NCBI GenBank assembly: GCA_003220495.1
Contig: QHSP01000034.1
Location: 1 to 64,000, forward strand
Length of the DNA stretch: 64,000 nucleotides
Source: Candidatus Rokuibacteriota bacterium
GTDB lineage: Bacteria > Methylomirabilota > Methylomirabilia > Rokubacteriales > CSP1-6
Direction of reading: 5' to 3'
The notes beneath the pieces are model-generated. The model saw only the letters and a program-made list of their open reading frames with translations, was not told where the DNA came from and did not search any database. Of the stretch, positions 16,881-26,026 are shown piece by piece. Every line of letters starts with the position of its first letter. Positions within the stretch are counted from its first letter, which is position 1. A program made the position numbers and the translations under genes.

Positions 16881-18407
16881 TCACTTGGCCTTGAGCTTCA
16901 CGTCCTCGTAGGGCGCCGAGTAGGCGTGGCCCGGGATGAGCCCCAGCCCCGACTCTTGCACCCTCGGGCCTTGGCCGTTGATGAACGCGAGCTCCCAGAT
17001 CGGGATGACCATCGTCTTCTCGTACACGATCTGCTGGATCCGGTGCAGGAGCGCTTCCCGCTTCTTGCGATCCAGCTCGGCGGCCTGGTCCTTGAAGAGC
17101 GAGTCGATTTCGGGATAGCTGCCGTAGACATAGGTGCCGCCGGCGACGACGAACGTTTCCAGGCGTGTCGCCGCATTACCGAACGCGCCGCTCGCCGTGT
17201 AGGCGAGATTCTTATACTTCTTGTCGCCATAGCTCGCCCAGTGGGCCGCGCGCTCCAGCGGTCTCAGCTTGGAGCGGATGCCGATCTGCTGGAGATAGTT
17301 CGCGATCGCCTCCTGCACGTTCGCATACGCGACGTCCAAGTAGTATTCGCCGGCGTCGAAGCCGCTCGGATAGCCCGCCTCGGCGAGCAGCTTCTTGGCC
17401 TGCGCGGGATCGAAGGCATAGGCGGGCGGCTGCCAGTAGAAGTCGAAGGTGCTCGGAATGATGCTGTACGTCAGCCGGGAGTGGCCGAGCGTGATGGCGT
17501 CGTTGATCGCCTTCCGGTCGATCGCGAGGTTGGCCGCCAGCCGCACACGCCGGTCGTGCCAGGGTGATTTCGGATCCCACTGATCGAGCATGCTGACCCA
17601 CTGCGGCGCCTGGATCACCGCCGGCTTCAGCGTGAGACCGGGGGTCTTCTGCAGCTCCTCGGCCAGCTCGCCGCGGATTGAGTAGACGACGTCGATCTCG
17701 CCGCGCTTGAGTGCCGCCAGGCGGGTCGTCTCGTCGCTGATCACCTTGAAGACGAGCCGTTTCACATTCGGCGTCTTGCGCCAGTACCCGTCGAACGCCT
17801 CCATCACCAGCTCGACCCCGGGCGAGAACGAGACGAACTTGTAGGGGCCCGCGCCGATCGGCGCCCTCTTGAAGCCCTCGTCGCCGACCTTCTCGACGTA
17901 CTTCTTCGGCACGATCCAGCCCGCGCCGCTGGCCGCGGTGTAGAAGGTCATGAAGTCGGGCCACGGGTTCTTCAGCCGGAACCTCACGTGGAGCGGATCC
18001 GGCGTCTCGACGGCTGCGACGCGGTCCTTGAGCGTCTTGGCGGCCGCGCCCTTGTACCGGTCGAACGAGAACTTCACGTCCTCGGACGTGAGCGGATCGC
18101 CGTTGTGGAACTTCACGCCCTTGCGGAGCGTGAAGTCGTAGACGCGCCCGTCAGGCGAAACCTGCCACGATTCGGCCAGGCTCGGCGCCGCGGTGTTCCC
18201 AGGCATCGCCTTGGCCATCGCATCGTGGATCGCGTACAAGACCATGAACGGTGTGATGATCCCCTGGGTCTCGGCGGGATCGAACCACGTGGGCGAGAGG
18301 GAGATGTGCACACCCCACGTCATCTGACCTTCGGGCGCCGCCGCCGCCGGCGCGGCGACGGCAAGCACGGCAAGCACACCACACGCGACAACACGAAGAA
18401 GCCGCAT
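16881..18407 (-). CDS. ABC transporter solute-binding protein, family 5 (peptide/nickel/opine type)
   Basis: A 508-residue exported binding protein. The signal peptide ends near AAAA-PEG. Family signatures are AESWQVSPDGRVYDFTLRKGVKFHNGDPLTSEDVKFSFDRYK and, at the C-terminus, RIQQIVYEKTMVIPIWELAF. No permease or ATPase genes are adjacent, so it is an orphan binding protein here, working with a transporter encoded elsewhere. The ligand cannot be told from the sequence. Confidence 0.9.
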   Translation of the reverse strand: MRLLRVVACGVLAVLAVAAPAAAAPEGQMTWGVHISLSPTWFDPAETQGIITPFMVLYAIHDAMAKAMPGNTAAPSLAESWQVSPDGRVYDFTLRKGVKFHNGDPLTSEDVKFSFDRYKGAAAKTLKDRVAAVETPDPLHVRFRLKNPWPDFMTFYTAASGAGWIVPKKYVEKVGDEGFKRAPIGAGPYKFVSFSPGVELVMEAFDGYWRKTPNVKRLVFKVISDETTRLAALKRGEIDVVYSIRGELAEELQKTPGLTLKPAVIQAPQWVSMLDQWDPKSPWHDRRVRLAANLAIDRKAINDAITLGHSRLTYSIIPSTFDFYWQPPAYAFDPAQAKKLLAEAGYPSGFDAGEYYLDVAYANVQEAIANYLQQIGIRSKLRPLERAAHWASYGDKKYKNLAYTASGAFGNAATRLETFVVAGGTYVYGSYPEIDSLFKDQAAELDRKKREALLHRIQQIVYEKTMVIPIWELAFINGQGPRVQESGLGLIPGHAYSAPYEDVKLKAK

Positions 18408-18452
18408 CGATTGATCTCCTCAGGGACGGCGAGGGTTATTTTGTCGCTGGTC

Positions 18453-19145
18453 TCAGTCCCGCCGGCTGCCGGTGAAGCGCAGCAGCATCAGGAAGAGGTT
18501 GATGAAGTTCAGATAGAGGGAGAGCGCGCCGACGACGGCGTAGGCGCCGGCCTGCCCCTCCGGCAGGGCCAGGGCCATCTGCTTCAGCCGCTGCGCGTCC
18601 CACGCCGTGAGGCCGGTGAAGACGATGACACCGACCACCGAGATCAGAAACTGCAGCGCATCGTTGTGCCAGAACATTCCGATGATCGAGGCGAGGATGA
18701 GGCCGATCAGGCCCATCATGAAGAACTGCCCGGCGCCGGCCAGGCTACGCTTCGTCGTCGAACCGAAGAGCGCGAGGGCGCCGAACATGCCGGCGGTGAC
18801 CACGAAGGTCATCGTCACCGACTCTCCCGTGTAGGCGAGCAGGATCACCGACAGGGTGACGCCGTTCAGCGCCGAGTAGAGCGCGAAGAGTCCGGCCGCG
18901 GTTCCGGGGGCCAGGCGGTCCGCTCGCGCGGACAGGAAGAACACCAGGCCCAGCTCCGCGATCACGAGCGCGAAGAAGACGAGGCGATTGCCGACCAGCA
19001 CCCTGAGCAGATCCGGCGAGCCCGCCACCGCGAACGCCACGATTGCCGTGAGGCCGAGGCCCACGGCCATCCAGCCGTACACTTTCCAGAGGAAGGCGGA
19101 GACTCGATCCGCCGTCTGGACTGTATTCGTCGTCCGTGCGTCCAT
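18453..19145 (-). CDS. Bax inhibitor-1/YccA family membrane protein
   Basis: A 230-residue integral membrane protein with seven hydrophobic segments and family motifs ALNGVTLSVILLAYTG, GLIGLILASIIGMF and AWDAQRLKQMA followed by ALSLYLNFINLFLMLLRF at the end. Bacterial members such as YetJ are pH-sensitive calcium leak channels, and YccA modulates FtsH. ATG 19145 has an AGGAGGG-type site upstream. It stands alone on its strand between a binding protein and a sugar dehydrogenase. Confidence 0.92.
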   Translation of the reverse strand: MDARTTNTVQTADRVSAFLWKVYGWMAVGLGLTAIVAFAVAGSPDLLRVLVGNRLVFFALVIAELGLVFFLSARADRLAPGTAAGLFALYSALNGVTLSVILLAYTGESVTMTFVVTAGMFGALALFGSTTKRSLAGAGQFFMMGLIGLILASIIGMFWHNDALQFLISVVGVIVFTGLTAWDAQRLKQMALALPEGQAGAYAVVGALSLYLNFINLFLMLLRFTGSRRD

Positions 19146-19273
19146 TGGCACCCTCCTTGTCCAGAGTGGACGCCGCCTATTGTACCGGGGACGGCCTTCT
19201 GGTGGGGGTGCGCGCCGCAGGCCGTCGCGGGGCTGGGGCCCCGCCGGCCGAGGCGCGCCTATGAACGATGGGA

Positions 19274-20425
19274 TCAGCCGTTGCCGGCGTAGCTGATGCG
19301 GTAGATGCGTCCGGCCTTGTCGTCGGACACGAGCAGCGCGCCGTCGGGCATCACGAGCACGTCGGCCGGGCGCCCGGAGGACATGCTGCCCTTCAGCCAG
19401 CCCGAGGCGAAGGGCTCGTAGGACGTGGCCCGCCCCTTCTCGATCTTCACGAAGGAGACCCGGTAGCCGATCGGGGTCGAACGATTCCACGAGCCGTGCT
19501 CGGCGATGAAGATGCCGCCTCGGTATTTCTCGGGGAACATCCGCCCGGTGTAGAAGCGCATGCCGATCGACGCGACGTGCGGGCCGAGCTCGCGGGCCGG
19601 CGGGGTGAACTCGGCGCACGACCGCCCGGCATTCTGCTCCGGATCGCGGATGCCGCTGCCGTGGCAGAACGGAAAGCCGAAATGCTCGCCGACCTTCGTC
19701 AGATGATTCAGCTCGTCCGGCGGCTGGTCGTCCCCGAGCGAGTCCCGGCCGTTGTCCGTGAACCACAGATCGCCGGTCGCCGGATCGAAGTCGAAGCCGA
19801 CGCTGTTCCGCACGCCGCGCGCGACGACCTCGATCCGACCGCCCCCGAGGTCGAGCCGCGTGATCGTGGCGTGGAGCGGCCCGGGCGGCGTACAGATGTT
19901 ACACGGCGCCCCCACGGGAACGTAGAGCCGCCCGTCCGGACCGAAGGCGATGAACTTCCAGCCGTGATGCGCGTCGGACGGATAGGCGTCGCTGACGAGC
20001 TCGGGCTTGGGCGGATGCGCGAGATCGCGCGCGACGTCGCGGAAGCGCAGGACACGGCTCACCGCGGCGACGTAGAGGGCGCCGTCGCGGAACGCGACCC
20101 CGCTCGGCTCGTTGAGGCCGCTGGCCACGACGTGGACCTGGTCCGCCCGATTGTCGCCGTCGCGATCGACCACCGCGTACACTTTGCCCTCCGAGCGCGA
20201 GCCGACGAACACGATGCCGCCTGGCCCGAGCGCCATCTGCCGGGCGTTCGGCACGTCGGCGGCGTAGACAGCGATGCGGAAGCCCGGCGGCAGGGTGATC
20301 TCGCTCATCTCGGCCGCGGCGGTCGGCAGCATGTTCGCGAGATATCCGCTGTAGACGCACCCGATGACGATGAGGGCGGCGAGCGCACTCAGGAGCAGGG
20401 TCGGGATCGTGCGGGATCGACGCAT
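19274..20425 (-). CDS. PQQ-dependent sugar (sorbosone/glucose) dehydrogenase-like protein
   Basis: A 383-residue membrane-anchored or exported six-bladed propeller. An N-terminal hydrophobic segment is at about 8-30, then blades with LPPGFRIAVYAADVPNARQMALGPGGIVFVGSR, HHGWKFIAFGPDGRLYVPVGAPCNIC and GDLWFTDNGRDSLGDD, and AEHGSWNRS near the end. The GSWNR and TDNGRD motifs mark the L-sorbosone dehydrogenase group. Start 20425 (MRRSRTIP) is chosen because the anchor begins right after it. A periplasmic electron-donating oxidation is likely. Confidence 0.87.
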   Translation of the reverse strand: MRRSRTIPTLLLSALAALIVIGCVYSGYLANMLPTAAAEMSEITLPPGFRIAVYAADVPNARQMALGPGGIVFVGSRSEGKVYAVVDRDGDNRADQVHVVASGLNEPSGVAFRDGALYVAAVSRVLRFRDVARDLAHPPKPELVSDAYPSDAHHGWKFIAFGPDGRLYVPVGAPCNICTPPGPLHATITRLDLGGGRIEVVARGVRNSVGFDFDPATGDLWFTDNGRDSLGDDQPPDELNHLTKVGEHFGFPFCHGSGIRDPEQNAGRSCAEFTPPARELGPHVASIGMRFYTGRMFPEKYRGGIFIAEHGSWNRSTPIGYRVSFVKIEKGRATSYEPFASGWLKGSMSSGRPADVLVMPDGALLVSDDKAGRIYRISYAGNG

Positions 20426-20444
20426 CGCTCTCGGGCGCCGCGCT

Positions 20445-21353
20445 TCAGTGATAGCTTCGCGTCCCGGTCCCGCGCTGCCCGCCGAGAAATCGGCGAGCGC
20501 GGGCCAGGGTACGGAAGGCATGGTACTTGGCTCCGTCGGCGAGCCCCGACCGCCCGACCGGCGGCAGCCGGATCCCGAGCCGGCCGAGCCGCTCGTTGAC
20601 GTGATAGAGGATCTCCCGCCGGTCGGACGACGCCGTCCGGAACGTGATGCTGAAGGACACCGACACCTGCGGTCCGTTCTTCACCCAGTGCGGCCAGCTC
20701 ACGGGAAAGTAGAGCCCGTCGCCGGGCGTGAGCTCGAACACCTGGGCTTTTCCCTGGTTGACGTCGTCGAAGACCAGGTTTCGATGGCCGCGCGCGTAGA
20801 ACTTCTCCAGCTCCCGCTCGGAGAGGATCGCGCGATCGGCTCCGTCGAACAGGCTGACCTGCTTTCGCCCGCGAATCTGCAGCAGGAAGTTGTGCTCGGG
20901 GTCCATGTGATAGGGCGTCACCGAGTCCGGCGACGAAACGAAGATGAAGCCCTCGCGTTTGCCCATCCCGGGCCCGATCGATTCGGAGTGCTCGCGGACC
21001 TGGTCGAGGCAGGCGTCGAGCAGCGCGCGGTACTCCGGGTCCCGCTCGACGTTCTTGAACACCATCCACGAGCGGCATTCTTCGATCCGACGGATCGTCT
21101 CGTCGATCGACAACCCGGTGCGCGGCGTTCTGGCCGGATCGAGGCTGACCGGCACGTCGCCCGCGTTGTACTCGACCCGGTCTTCGGGCAGCGCCCGCGC
21201 GAGCTCGAGCAGCCGCGGCAGGGCGAACAGCGGGTGATCCGAGAGCCGGTGGCGGACGAGGAACGGCTGGCGGTCGAAGCGCTCCCGGAACCGCAGCGGA
21301 TCGATGTGCAGCAGCGACAGGCTCTCGGTCGTCGGGGCGGACGCTGGGCTCAT
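20445..21353 (-). CDS. Cupin-like/JmjC-domain protein
   Basis: A 302-residue protein with a JmjC-type cupin core: SVTPYHMDPEHNFLLQIRGRKQV holds the HxD metal ligands, GDGLYFPVSWPHWVKNG the distal histidine region. Such proteins are Fe(II)/2-oxoglutarate hydroxylases. The ATG at 21353 overlaps the stop of the GNAT gene (ATGA), so the two are coupled. The pairing with a BioF2-like acyltransferase suggests a joint role in modifying a cell-envelope or natural-product molecule, which is inference. Confidence 0.82.
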   Translation of the reverse strand: MSPASAPTTESLSLLHIDPLRFRERFDRQPFLVRHRLSDHPLFALPRLLELARALPEDRVEYNAGDVPVSLDPARTPRTGLSIDETIRRIEECRSWMVFKNVERDPEYRALLDACLDQVREHSESIGPGMGKREGFIFVSSPDSVTPYHMDPEHNFLLQIRGRKQVSLFDGADRAILSERELEKFYARGHRNLVFDDVNQGKAQVFELTPGDGLYFPVSWPHWVKNGPQVSVSFSITFRTASSDRREILYHVNERLGRLGIRLPPVGRSGLADGAKYHAFRTLARARRFLGGQRGTGTRSYH

Positions 21354-22648
21354 GACGTGGATTCTCCTCCGGTGGTCTCGGGGCCGGAGCCCGGTCGAGA
21401 CCACCGGGTCAGCATGCGTCGCCCCCACTGGAGCAGCGGCATCAGCGACACCAGCAGATCACCCGGGGGCCGGCCGGTGGCGAAGAGGACGGAGGCCATC
21501 GTGCGCCGACCCGGCCAGAGGCGATTGATCATGGCGTGGTCGGCGTCGGCGCACGAATCCATCCACCGGATTTCGGGACGTCGATGCAAGCGCCGCACGT
21601 TCTCGATCTCCAGCAAGAAGCCCGGCGAGAAGGCGCGATACGCTTCGTCGAAGGCGATCTTGAACGCGAACCCTCCGTCGCCCGCCAGGAAGTTGCACTT
21701 GAGCGCCAGCGGCCGGTCGTCGAGAAACAACCCCAGCAGCATCAGCCGGCCGAGCTCGTGCGCGGCCGTGGCGGTCGAGACGAAGAACTCGCGCTCCGGC
21801 TCGCTGCACGCCAGCGCGCTGCGCCCCCGTCCTTTCCAGCCGCTCGCTTCCAGCTGAAGAAAGGCGCGGAGCCACGGCGCCGCGTCCTCGCCGGGCTCGA
21901 GCTCTCTCCAGACAAGCCGGCCACGCTCGCGCAGGCGCTTCTCCTTGCGCCGGGCCTCCTTCAGCGCCAGGCCGGAGATCGCGCGGCGCAGATAGCTCTC
22001 GGCGTCCTTGCCGGGCTCGAAGAAGGCTCGGGTCGACCAGTCGCCCAGCCAGAACGGGCGCCGCCGCGCGTGCAGCTGCTCCACCAGGAGCTGGTGCACA
22101 GGCCCCTCGGCCGCGATCGAGCGCAGCTCGACCACCGAGGCGCCGGACTCACCGATCAGCCAATCGAACGCCGCGGCGAACGTCGCGCTCGCGCCCTCGC
22201 GGCGAACCAGCGGCGTGCACAGGAAACAGTGGAGGTGCTTGAAGGACACCAGCGCCGCGATCGGCAGCCCGCGGTATCGAGCCCTCCGCTCGAAGGGAAA
22301 GAACCCGCAGAGCCGGGGTGGTCGCTGCGGCGCGCCCGGGTCGGATCGATACACGAAGACGAGCTCGAGCTGCCGGCCGGCGCCGAAGCTCCGCACCGCG
22401 GACTCGGCCATGATGGACTCGTAGAAGACGTTCGTCTCGAGCAAGTCGGCGGCGAGATCGTCGAGGGCGAGCCGATGCCCCGCCAGCTCGTCGAGGCTCC
22501 GGGCGACGACGATCCGGAGCGCGCCGCCGGTCGGCGACGACACCGGCTGCGGCGGTCGGGTAAATACCTGAGGCGCTTCGTCAGGGCGCCGGCCGCCCAA
22601 CCGCCCGATGGCGGTCGCGCCAGGCACCGCGCCCTGCTCAGCTCGCAT
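21350..22648 (-). CDS. GNAT-family acyltransferase (BioF2/CelD-like)
   Basis: A 432-residue protein of the Acetyltransf_6 group, recognised by FFEPGKDAESYLRRAISGLALKEARRKEKRLRERG (basic helix), then FLQLEASGWKGRGRSALAC and LALKCNFLAGDGGFAFKIAFDEAYRAFSPGFLLEIENV. Relatives act in exopolysaccharide or peptidoglycan-peptide assembly. First gene of a two-gene operon with the JmjC-like protein. The first 40 residues are low-complexity, so the true start may lie downstream. Confidence 0.82.
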   Translation of the reverse strand: MRAEQGAVPGATAIGRLGGRRPDEAPQVFTRPPQPVSSPTGGALRIVVARSLDELAGHRLALDDLAADLLETNVFYESIMAESAVRSFGAGRQLELVFVYRSDPGAPQRPPRLCGFFPFERRARYRGLPIAALVSFKHLHCFLCTPLVRREGASATFAAAFDWLIGESGASVVELRSIAAEGPVHQLLVEQLHARRRPFWLGDWSTRAFFEPGKDAESYLRRAISGLALKEARRKEKRLRERGRLVWRELEPGEDAAPWLRAFLQLEASGWKGRGRSALACSEPEREFFVSTATAAHELGRLMLLGLFLDDRPLALKCNFLAGDGGFAFKIAFDEAYRAFSPGFLLEIENVRRLHRRPEIRWMDSCADADHAMINRLWPGRRTMASVLFATGRPPGDLLVSLMPLLQWGRRMLTRWSRPGSGPETTGGESTS

Positions 22649-22751
22649 CGAGCATCGCCGTCACGCTGCGTCGTCCCCGCTGTCGATTCTAGCCTAGACG
22701 CTAGGGCACGGGCGCGACGACACCCGAGCCGCGGATCGGCGGTTCACGCCC

Positions 22752-23708
22752 TCAGCGGATCGCGATCGGCGCGACGGTCGAGCCCGTCGCTCCCTTCAGC
22801 TTCAGCGGCTGCATCACGAAGGCAAACTCGTGCACGCGCTTGGACGCCAGCTCGTCCAGCTTCAGATTCTCGAGCAGGTGGATCCCGTTGATCACCAGCA
22901 TGATCTGGTGAACGGGCGCCGAGATCTGCGGATCGGGATTCGGCGAGACCTCCACCGGGAAATTGTCCGCGCCGACCAGCATCGGATCCTGACGCACCAG
23001 CCACTCGGCGGCGGCGACGCCGAGGCCGGGACATCCCTTCATGTAGCGCGCGTTGTCCTTGGCCCAAAGCTTGCCCCACCCGGTGTGGATGATCACCGCA
23101 TCGCCTGGCTGCAGCGCGAGGTTCTGTCGCTGCAGCGCCTGCTGCAGATCCGACACCGTGATCTCGTAGTTGTCGGCCAGCATGTCGGCGCCTTTGAACG
23201 CGGCGACGTCGATCAACACGCCGCGCGTGATGAGCGCGCCGACGTTCTCGATGCCCAGCTTCGTGAAGCCCGTCCGGGTCGAGATCTCGTCGAGCTTGAA
23301 GCAGTTGTAGAGGCTGTGCTCGATCGTCTGGTGGGCGAAGCCGTCGAACTGCGTGCCCACCTGGCCGATCTCGGACAGGACCACCTCTTCGTTGCTGCCG
23401 CGTCGATTCGACTGGGGGTTCATGAACGTCCGCTTGACGTGCATGTCGAATCGCCGCGTGCTCGAAATCGGCATGTCGGCCGAGAGCACGTGGCCGATCT
23501 CGATGACCTCGCCGGTGCGGATCAGGCGGGTCGCGCGCAGCACGGTCTCGGGCTTCATGTGGTTGCCCGACCCGCGCTGGTCGCCGGCGCCCCACTTCGA
23601 GGGGCACCGCTGGCTGTCCGCCGGGGGCCGCCACGACTGAGCGTTGAGAGGTTCGCCGAACAGAACGAGCGTCGTGGCCAAGGCAATCCCGGTCGCGATG
23701 TGTCGCAT
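22752..23708 (-). CDS. Exported cyclase-family (kynurenine formamidase-like) hydrolase
   Basis: A 318-residue protein with a cleavable signal peptide (about 1-23, LNA-QS). The cyclase fold is clear: ADMPISSTRRF, then QVGTQFDGFAHQ, the site of the metal-binding HxGTHxDxPxH motif, and GDAVIIHTGWGKLW. Two histidines of the canonical motif are Gln here (QVGTQ), so it belongs to the variant periplasmic group and its metal use may differ. It faces away from the secreted hydrolase at 23876. Confidence 0.85.
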   Translation of the reverse strand: MRHIATGIALATTLVLFGEPLNAQSWRPPADSQRCPSKWGAGDQRGSGNHMKPETVLRATRLIRTGEVIEIGHVLSADMPISSTRRFDMHVKRTFMNPQSNRRGSNEEVVLSEIGQVGTQFDGFAHQTIEHSLYNCFKLDEISTRTGFTKLGIENVGALITRGVLIDVAAFKGADMLADNYEITVSDLQQALQRQNLALQPGDAVIIHTGWGKLWAKDNARYMKGCPGLGVAAAEWLVRQDPMLVGADNFPVEVSPNPDPQISAPVHQIMLVINGIHLLENLKLDELASKRVHEFAFVMQPLKLKGATGSTVAPIAIR

Positions 23709-23875
23709 GGGGCCCTCCTTCGATCCGTCGTTCGAGCCGCGCCGAGAATCTGTCGCACGCGCGCCGATGTCAAGCCGGCGCGATTGACACCCGCGACGCG
23801 CGCGTGGTACTTCTGCGCCGTTTCGCCCTCGTGGACTCGGCCGAGCAGTGCGGCAGTCACTGAAGGAGGCGCGTC

Positions 23876-26005
23876 ATGAGCCCGCAGTATCGCCGCATCG
23901 TCGCGGCCGCCGCCGCCACCGTCCTGATCCTCCTGCCCGGGCTCGCCTTCGCTGTCGAAGCTCGCTTCGACCTCTCGTCTCCGGCGAGCTCGCCGTTCCC
24001 GAGCGACCGCTTCACGGTGGACGACCACGATCAGAAGACCGGGCTTCGCGTGAGCCTGCCCAAGCCCGACTGCGCCGTCCGCGTGTCGGACTGCGCGGAC
24101 ATCGACGTCATCAATACCCTCGACGGCTTCAACCTGCAGCCGCGACTGTCGATCCCCTTCTCGGGACCGATCGACGTGTCCACCGTGAGCCACCGCACGG
24201 TGTTCCTCGTTCGCCTCGGCCAAGGTCACGGGCACCACGGCGATCCCGTCGGGATCAATCAGATCGTGTGGGATCCGGCGACCAACATGCTTCACGCCGA
24301 GTCCGACGAACTCCTCGACCAGCACACGCGCTATCTCCTCGTGGTGACCGACGGCGTGCGTGACACCGACGGGCGCCGCGTGAAGGGCGAGGCGTTCGAG
24401 GACTTTCTCGGCGACGGCAAGCACAAGCATCATCACGGCGGCGGCCTCGGCGACTATCGCGGGGATCTGCGGGAGGCGCTCGACAAGGTCGAGATCCACG
24501 GGCACCGGACGGTGGCGGCGAGCGTGTTCACCACCTTGAGCGCAACAGCCGTCCTCGAGAAGATTCGTCGCGAGATCAAGCATTCGCAGCCGAAGCCGGC
24601 TACGGTGCTCGGGACCTTCCCGCTCATCAATCTCAATCCGCGGTCGATCCAGTGGCGACGCGAGGTCCGGAAGTTTCCGAATCCAAAGGATCCGACTGAT
24701 CCTCTGTTCGTGTTCTCGACCTTTCCGGTCGCAGCCCTCGGCATCATCCCCGGTGTTGGCTCCGTCGCCTTCGGCAGCTTCGAGTCGCCCGACTGGGAGC
24801 TGATGCCCGAGGGGTTCATTCCGCCGATCGGGACGCGGACGGAGGTGCCCGCGGTCCAGCGCACGAACACGCTCTACTTCAACCTCGTCATCCCGGCCGG
24901 GATGACGCCTCCAGGCGGCTGGCCGGTGGCGATCTTCGGGCACGGCTTCACCGACAGCAAGCAGGGCGCCCCGAGCGCGGTCGCCTCGACGTTCGCGAGT
25001 CACGGCATTGCAACGATCGCCATCAACGTCGTCGGTCACGGCGGCGGTGACGCCGGGACGCTGATCATCACCCCGAACGTGGGCACGCCGCTAACCATCC
25101 CTGACGGGGGCCGTGGGATCGATCAGGACGGCAATGGGACCGTCGACTCCACCGAGGGCGTGAACGCCCTGCCCCCGCGTGGCATCATCGGCAACCGCGA
25201 CGGTCTTCGGCAGACGGTGGCCGACCTCATGCAGCTCGTGCGGGTCATCGAGACCGGCGGCATCCCGGGCCTGAGCCGCCAGAGAATTTTTTACGCCGGA
25301 CAGTCGTTCGGCGGCATCTACGGCGTGAAGTTGCTCGCCCTCGAGGACTCCATTCGCGCGGGCGTTCCGAACGTTCCGGGCGGACCCATCATCGAGATCG
25401 CGCGGCTGAGCCCTTCATTCCGAGTGTTGGTCGGCATAGCGCTCGCCTCCAGGGTGCCGGCGCTCCTCAACGCGCTGCCGTTCGCGCCGCCGGCGTGGGG
25501 CTTCAACGAGAACGTTCCGTTGCGGACGGATCCGCCGACGGTGACCATCAACACCGTGCCAGGCGCCATGGCCATCCAGGAGGTCCTCGACAACACCGAG
25601 TGGGTCTCGCAGTCGGGGAATCCCGTCGCGTACGCGCCGCATCTGCGCAAGCGTCCGCTCCACGAGACCGATCCGCCGCCGGTCATCATCCAGTTCGCCA
25701 AGGGCGATCAGACCGTTCCGAACCCGACGGCGTCGGCGATCTTCCGCGCCGGCGACCTCACCGATCGCTCGAGCTACTTCCGCAACGATCTGGTGCGGCT
25801 GGCGTTTCCGACCGCGCCGGCCAATCCGCACACGTTCCTGACTAACATCGGCGTGCCGGCGGGCGCGGGCCTGGCGATTGCGGCCCAGCAACAGATCGCG
25901 GCGTTCTTCGCGAGCGACGGCACGCTCGTCATCGATCCCGACGGGCCGGGGCCATTCTTCGAAGTGCCGATCGACGGCCCGCTGCCCGAGGCGCTGAACT
26001 TCTGA
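23876..26005 (+). CDS. Secreted alpha/beta hydrolase with N-terminal Ig-like domain
   Basis: A 709-residue exported protein: signal peptide to about residue 26 (AFA-VE), a bacterial Ig-like region (about 80-170; LSIPFSGPIDVSTV), a histidine-rich linker HKHHHGGG near 185, then an alpha/beta hydrolase domain from about 340. GHGFTDSK marks the oxyanion region, AGQSFGG the nucleophile serine and FAKGDQTVPNP the acid loop. This layout resembles bacterial virulence-factor lipases and secreted esterases. The His-rich linker could bind metal. A GGAGG site lies upstream of the ATG. Confidence 0.82.
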   Translation: MSPQYRRIVAAAAATVLILLPGLAFAVEARFDLSSPASSPFPSDRFTVDDHDQKTGLRVSLPKPDCAVRVSDCADIDVINTLDGFNLQPRLSIPFSGPIDVSTVSHRTVFLVRLGQGHGHHGDPVGINQIVWDPATNMLHAESDELLDQHTRYLLVVTDGVRDTDGRRVKGEAFEDFLGDGKHKHHHGGGLGDYRGDLREALDKVEIHGHRTVAASVFTTLSATAVLEKIRREIKHSQPKPATVLGTFPLINLNPRSIQWRREVRKFPNPKDPTDPLFVFSTFPVAALGIIPGVGSVAFGSFESPDWELMPEGFIPPIGTRTEVPAVQRTNTLYFNLVIPAGMTPPGGWPVAIFGHGFTDSKQGAPSAVASTFASHGIATIAINVVGHGGGDAGTLIITPNVGTPLTIPDGGRGIDQDGNGTVDSTEGVNALPPRGIIGNRDGLRQTVADLMQLVRVIETGGIPGLSRQRIFYAGQSFGGIYGVKLLALEDSIRAGVPNVPGGPIIEIARLSPSFRVLVGIALASRVPALLNALPFAPPAWGFNENVPLRTDPPTVTINTVPGAMAIQEVLDNTEWVSQSGNPVAYAPHLRKRPLHETDPPPVIIQFAKGDQTVPNPTASAIFRAGDLTDRSSYFRNDLVRLAFPTAPANPHTFLTNIGVPAGAGLAIAAQQQIAAFFASDGTLVIDPDGPGPFFEVPIDGPLPEALNF

Positions 26006-26026
26006 CGAGCCGGGCCTGGCGACGTC

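Noticed and set aside
23555-25039. Long antisense frames opposite the secreted hydrolase and many other genes
   Set aside because: Their translations are Arg/Ala/Gly-rich without domains, while the opposite strand encodes clear families.
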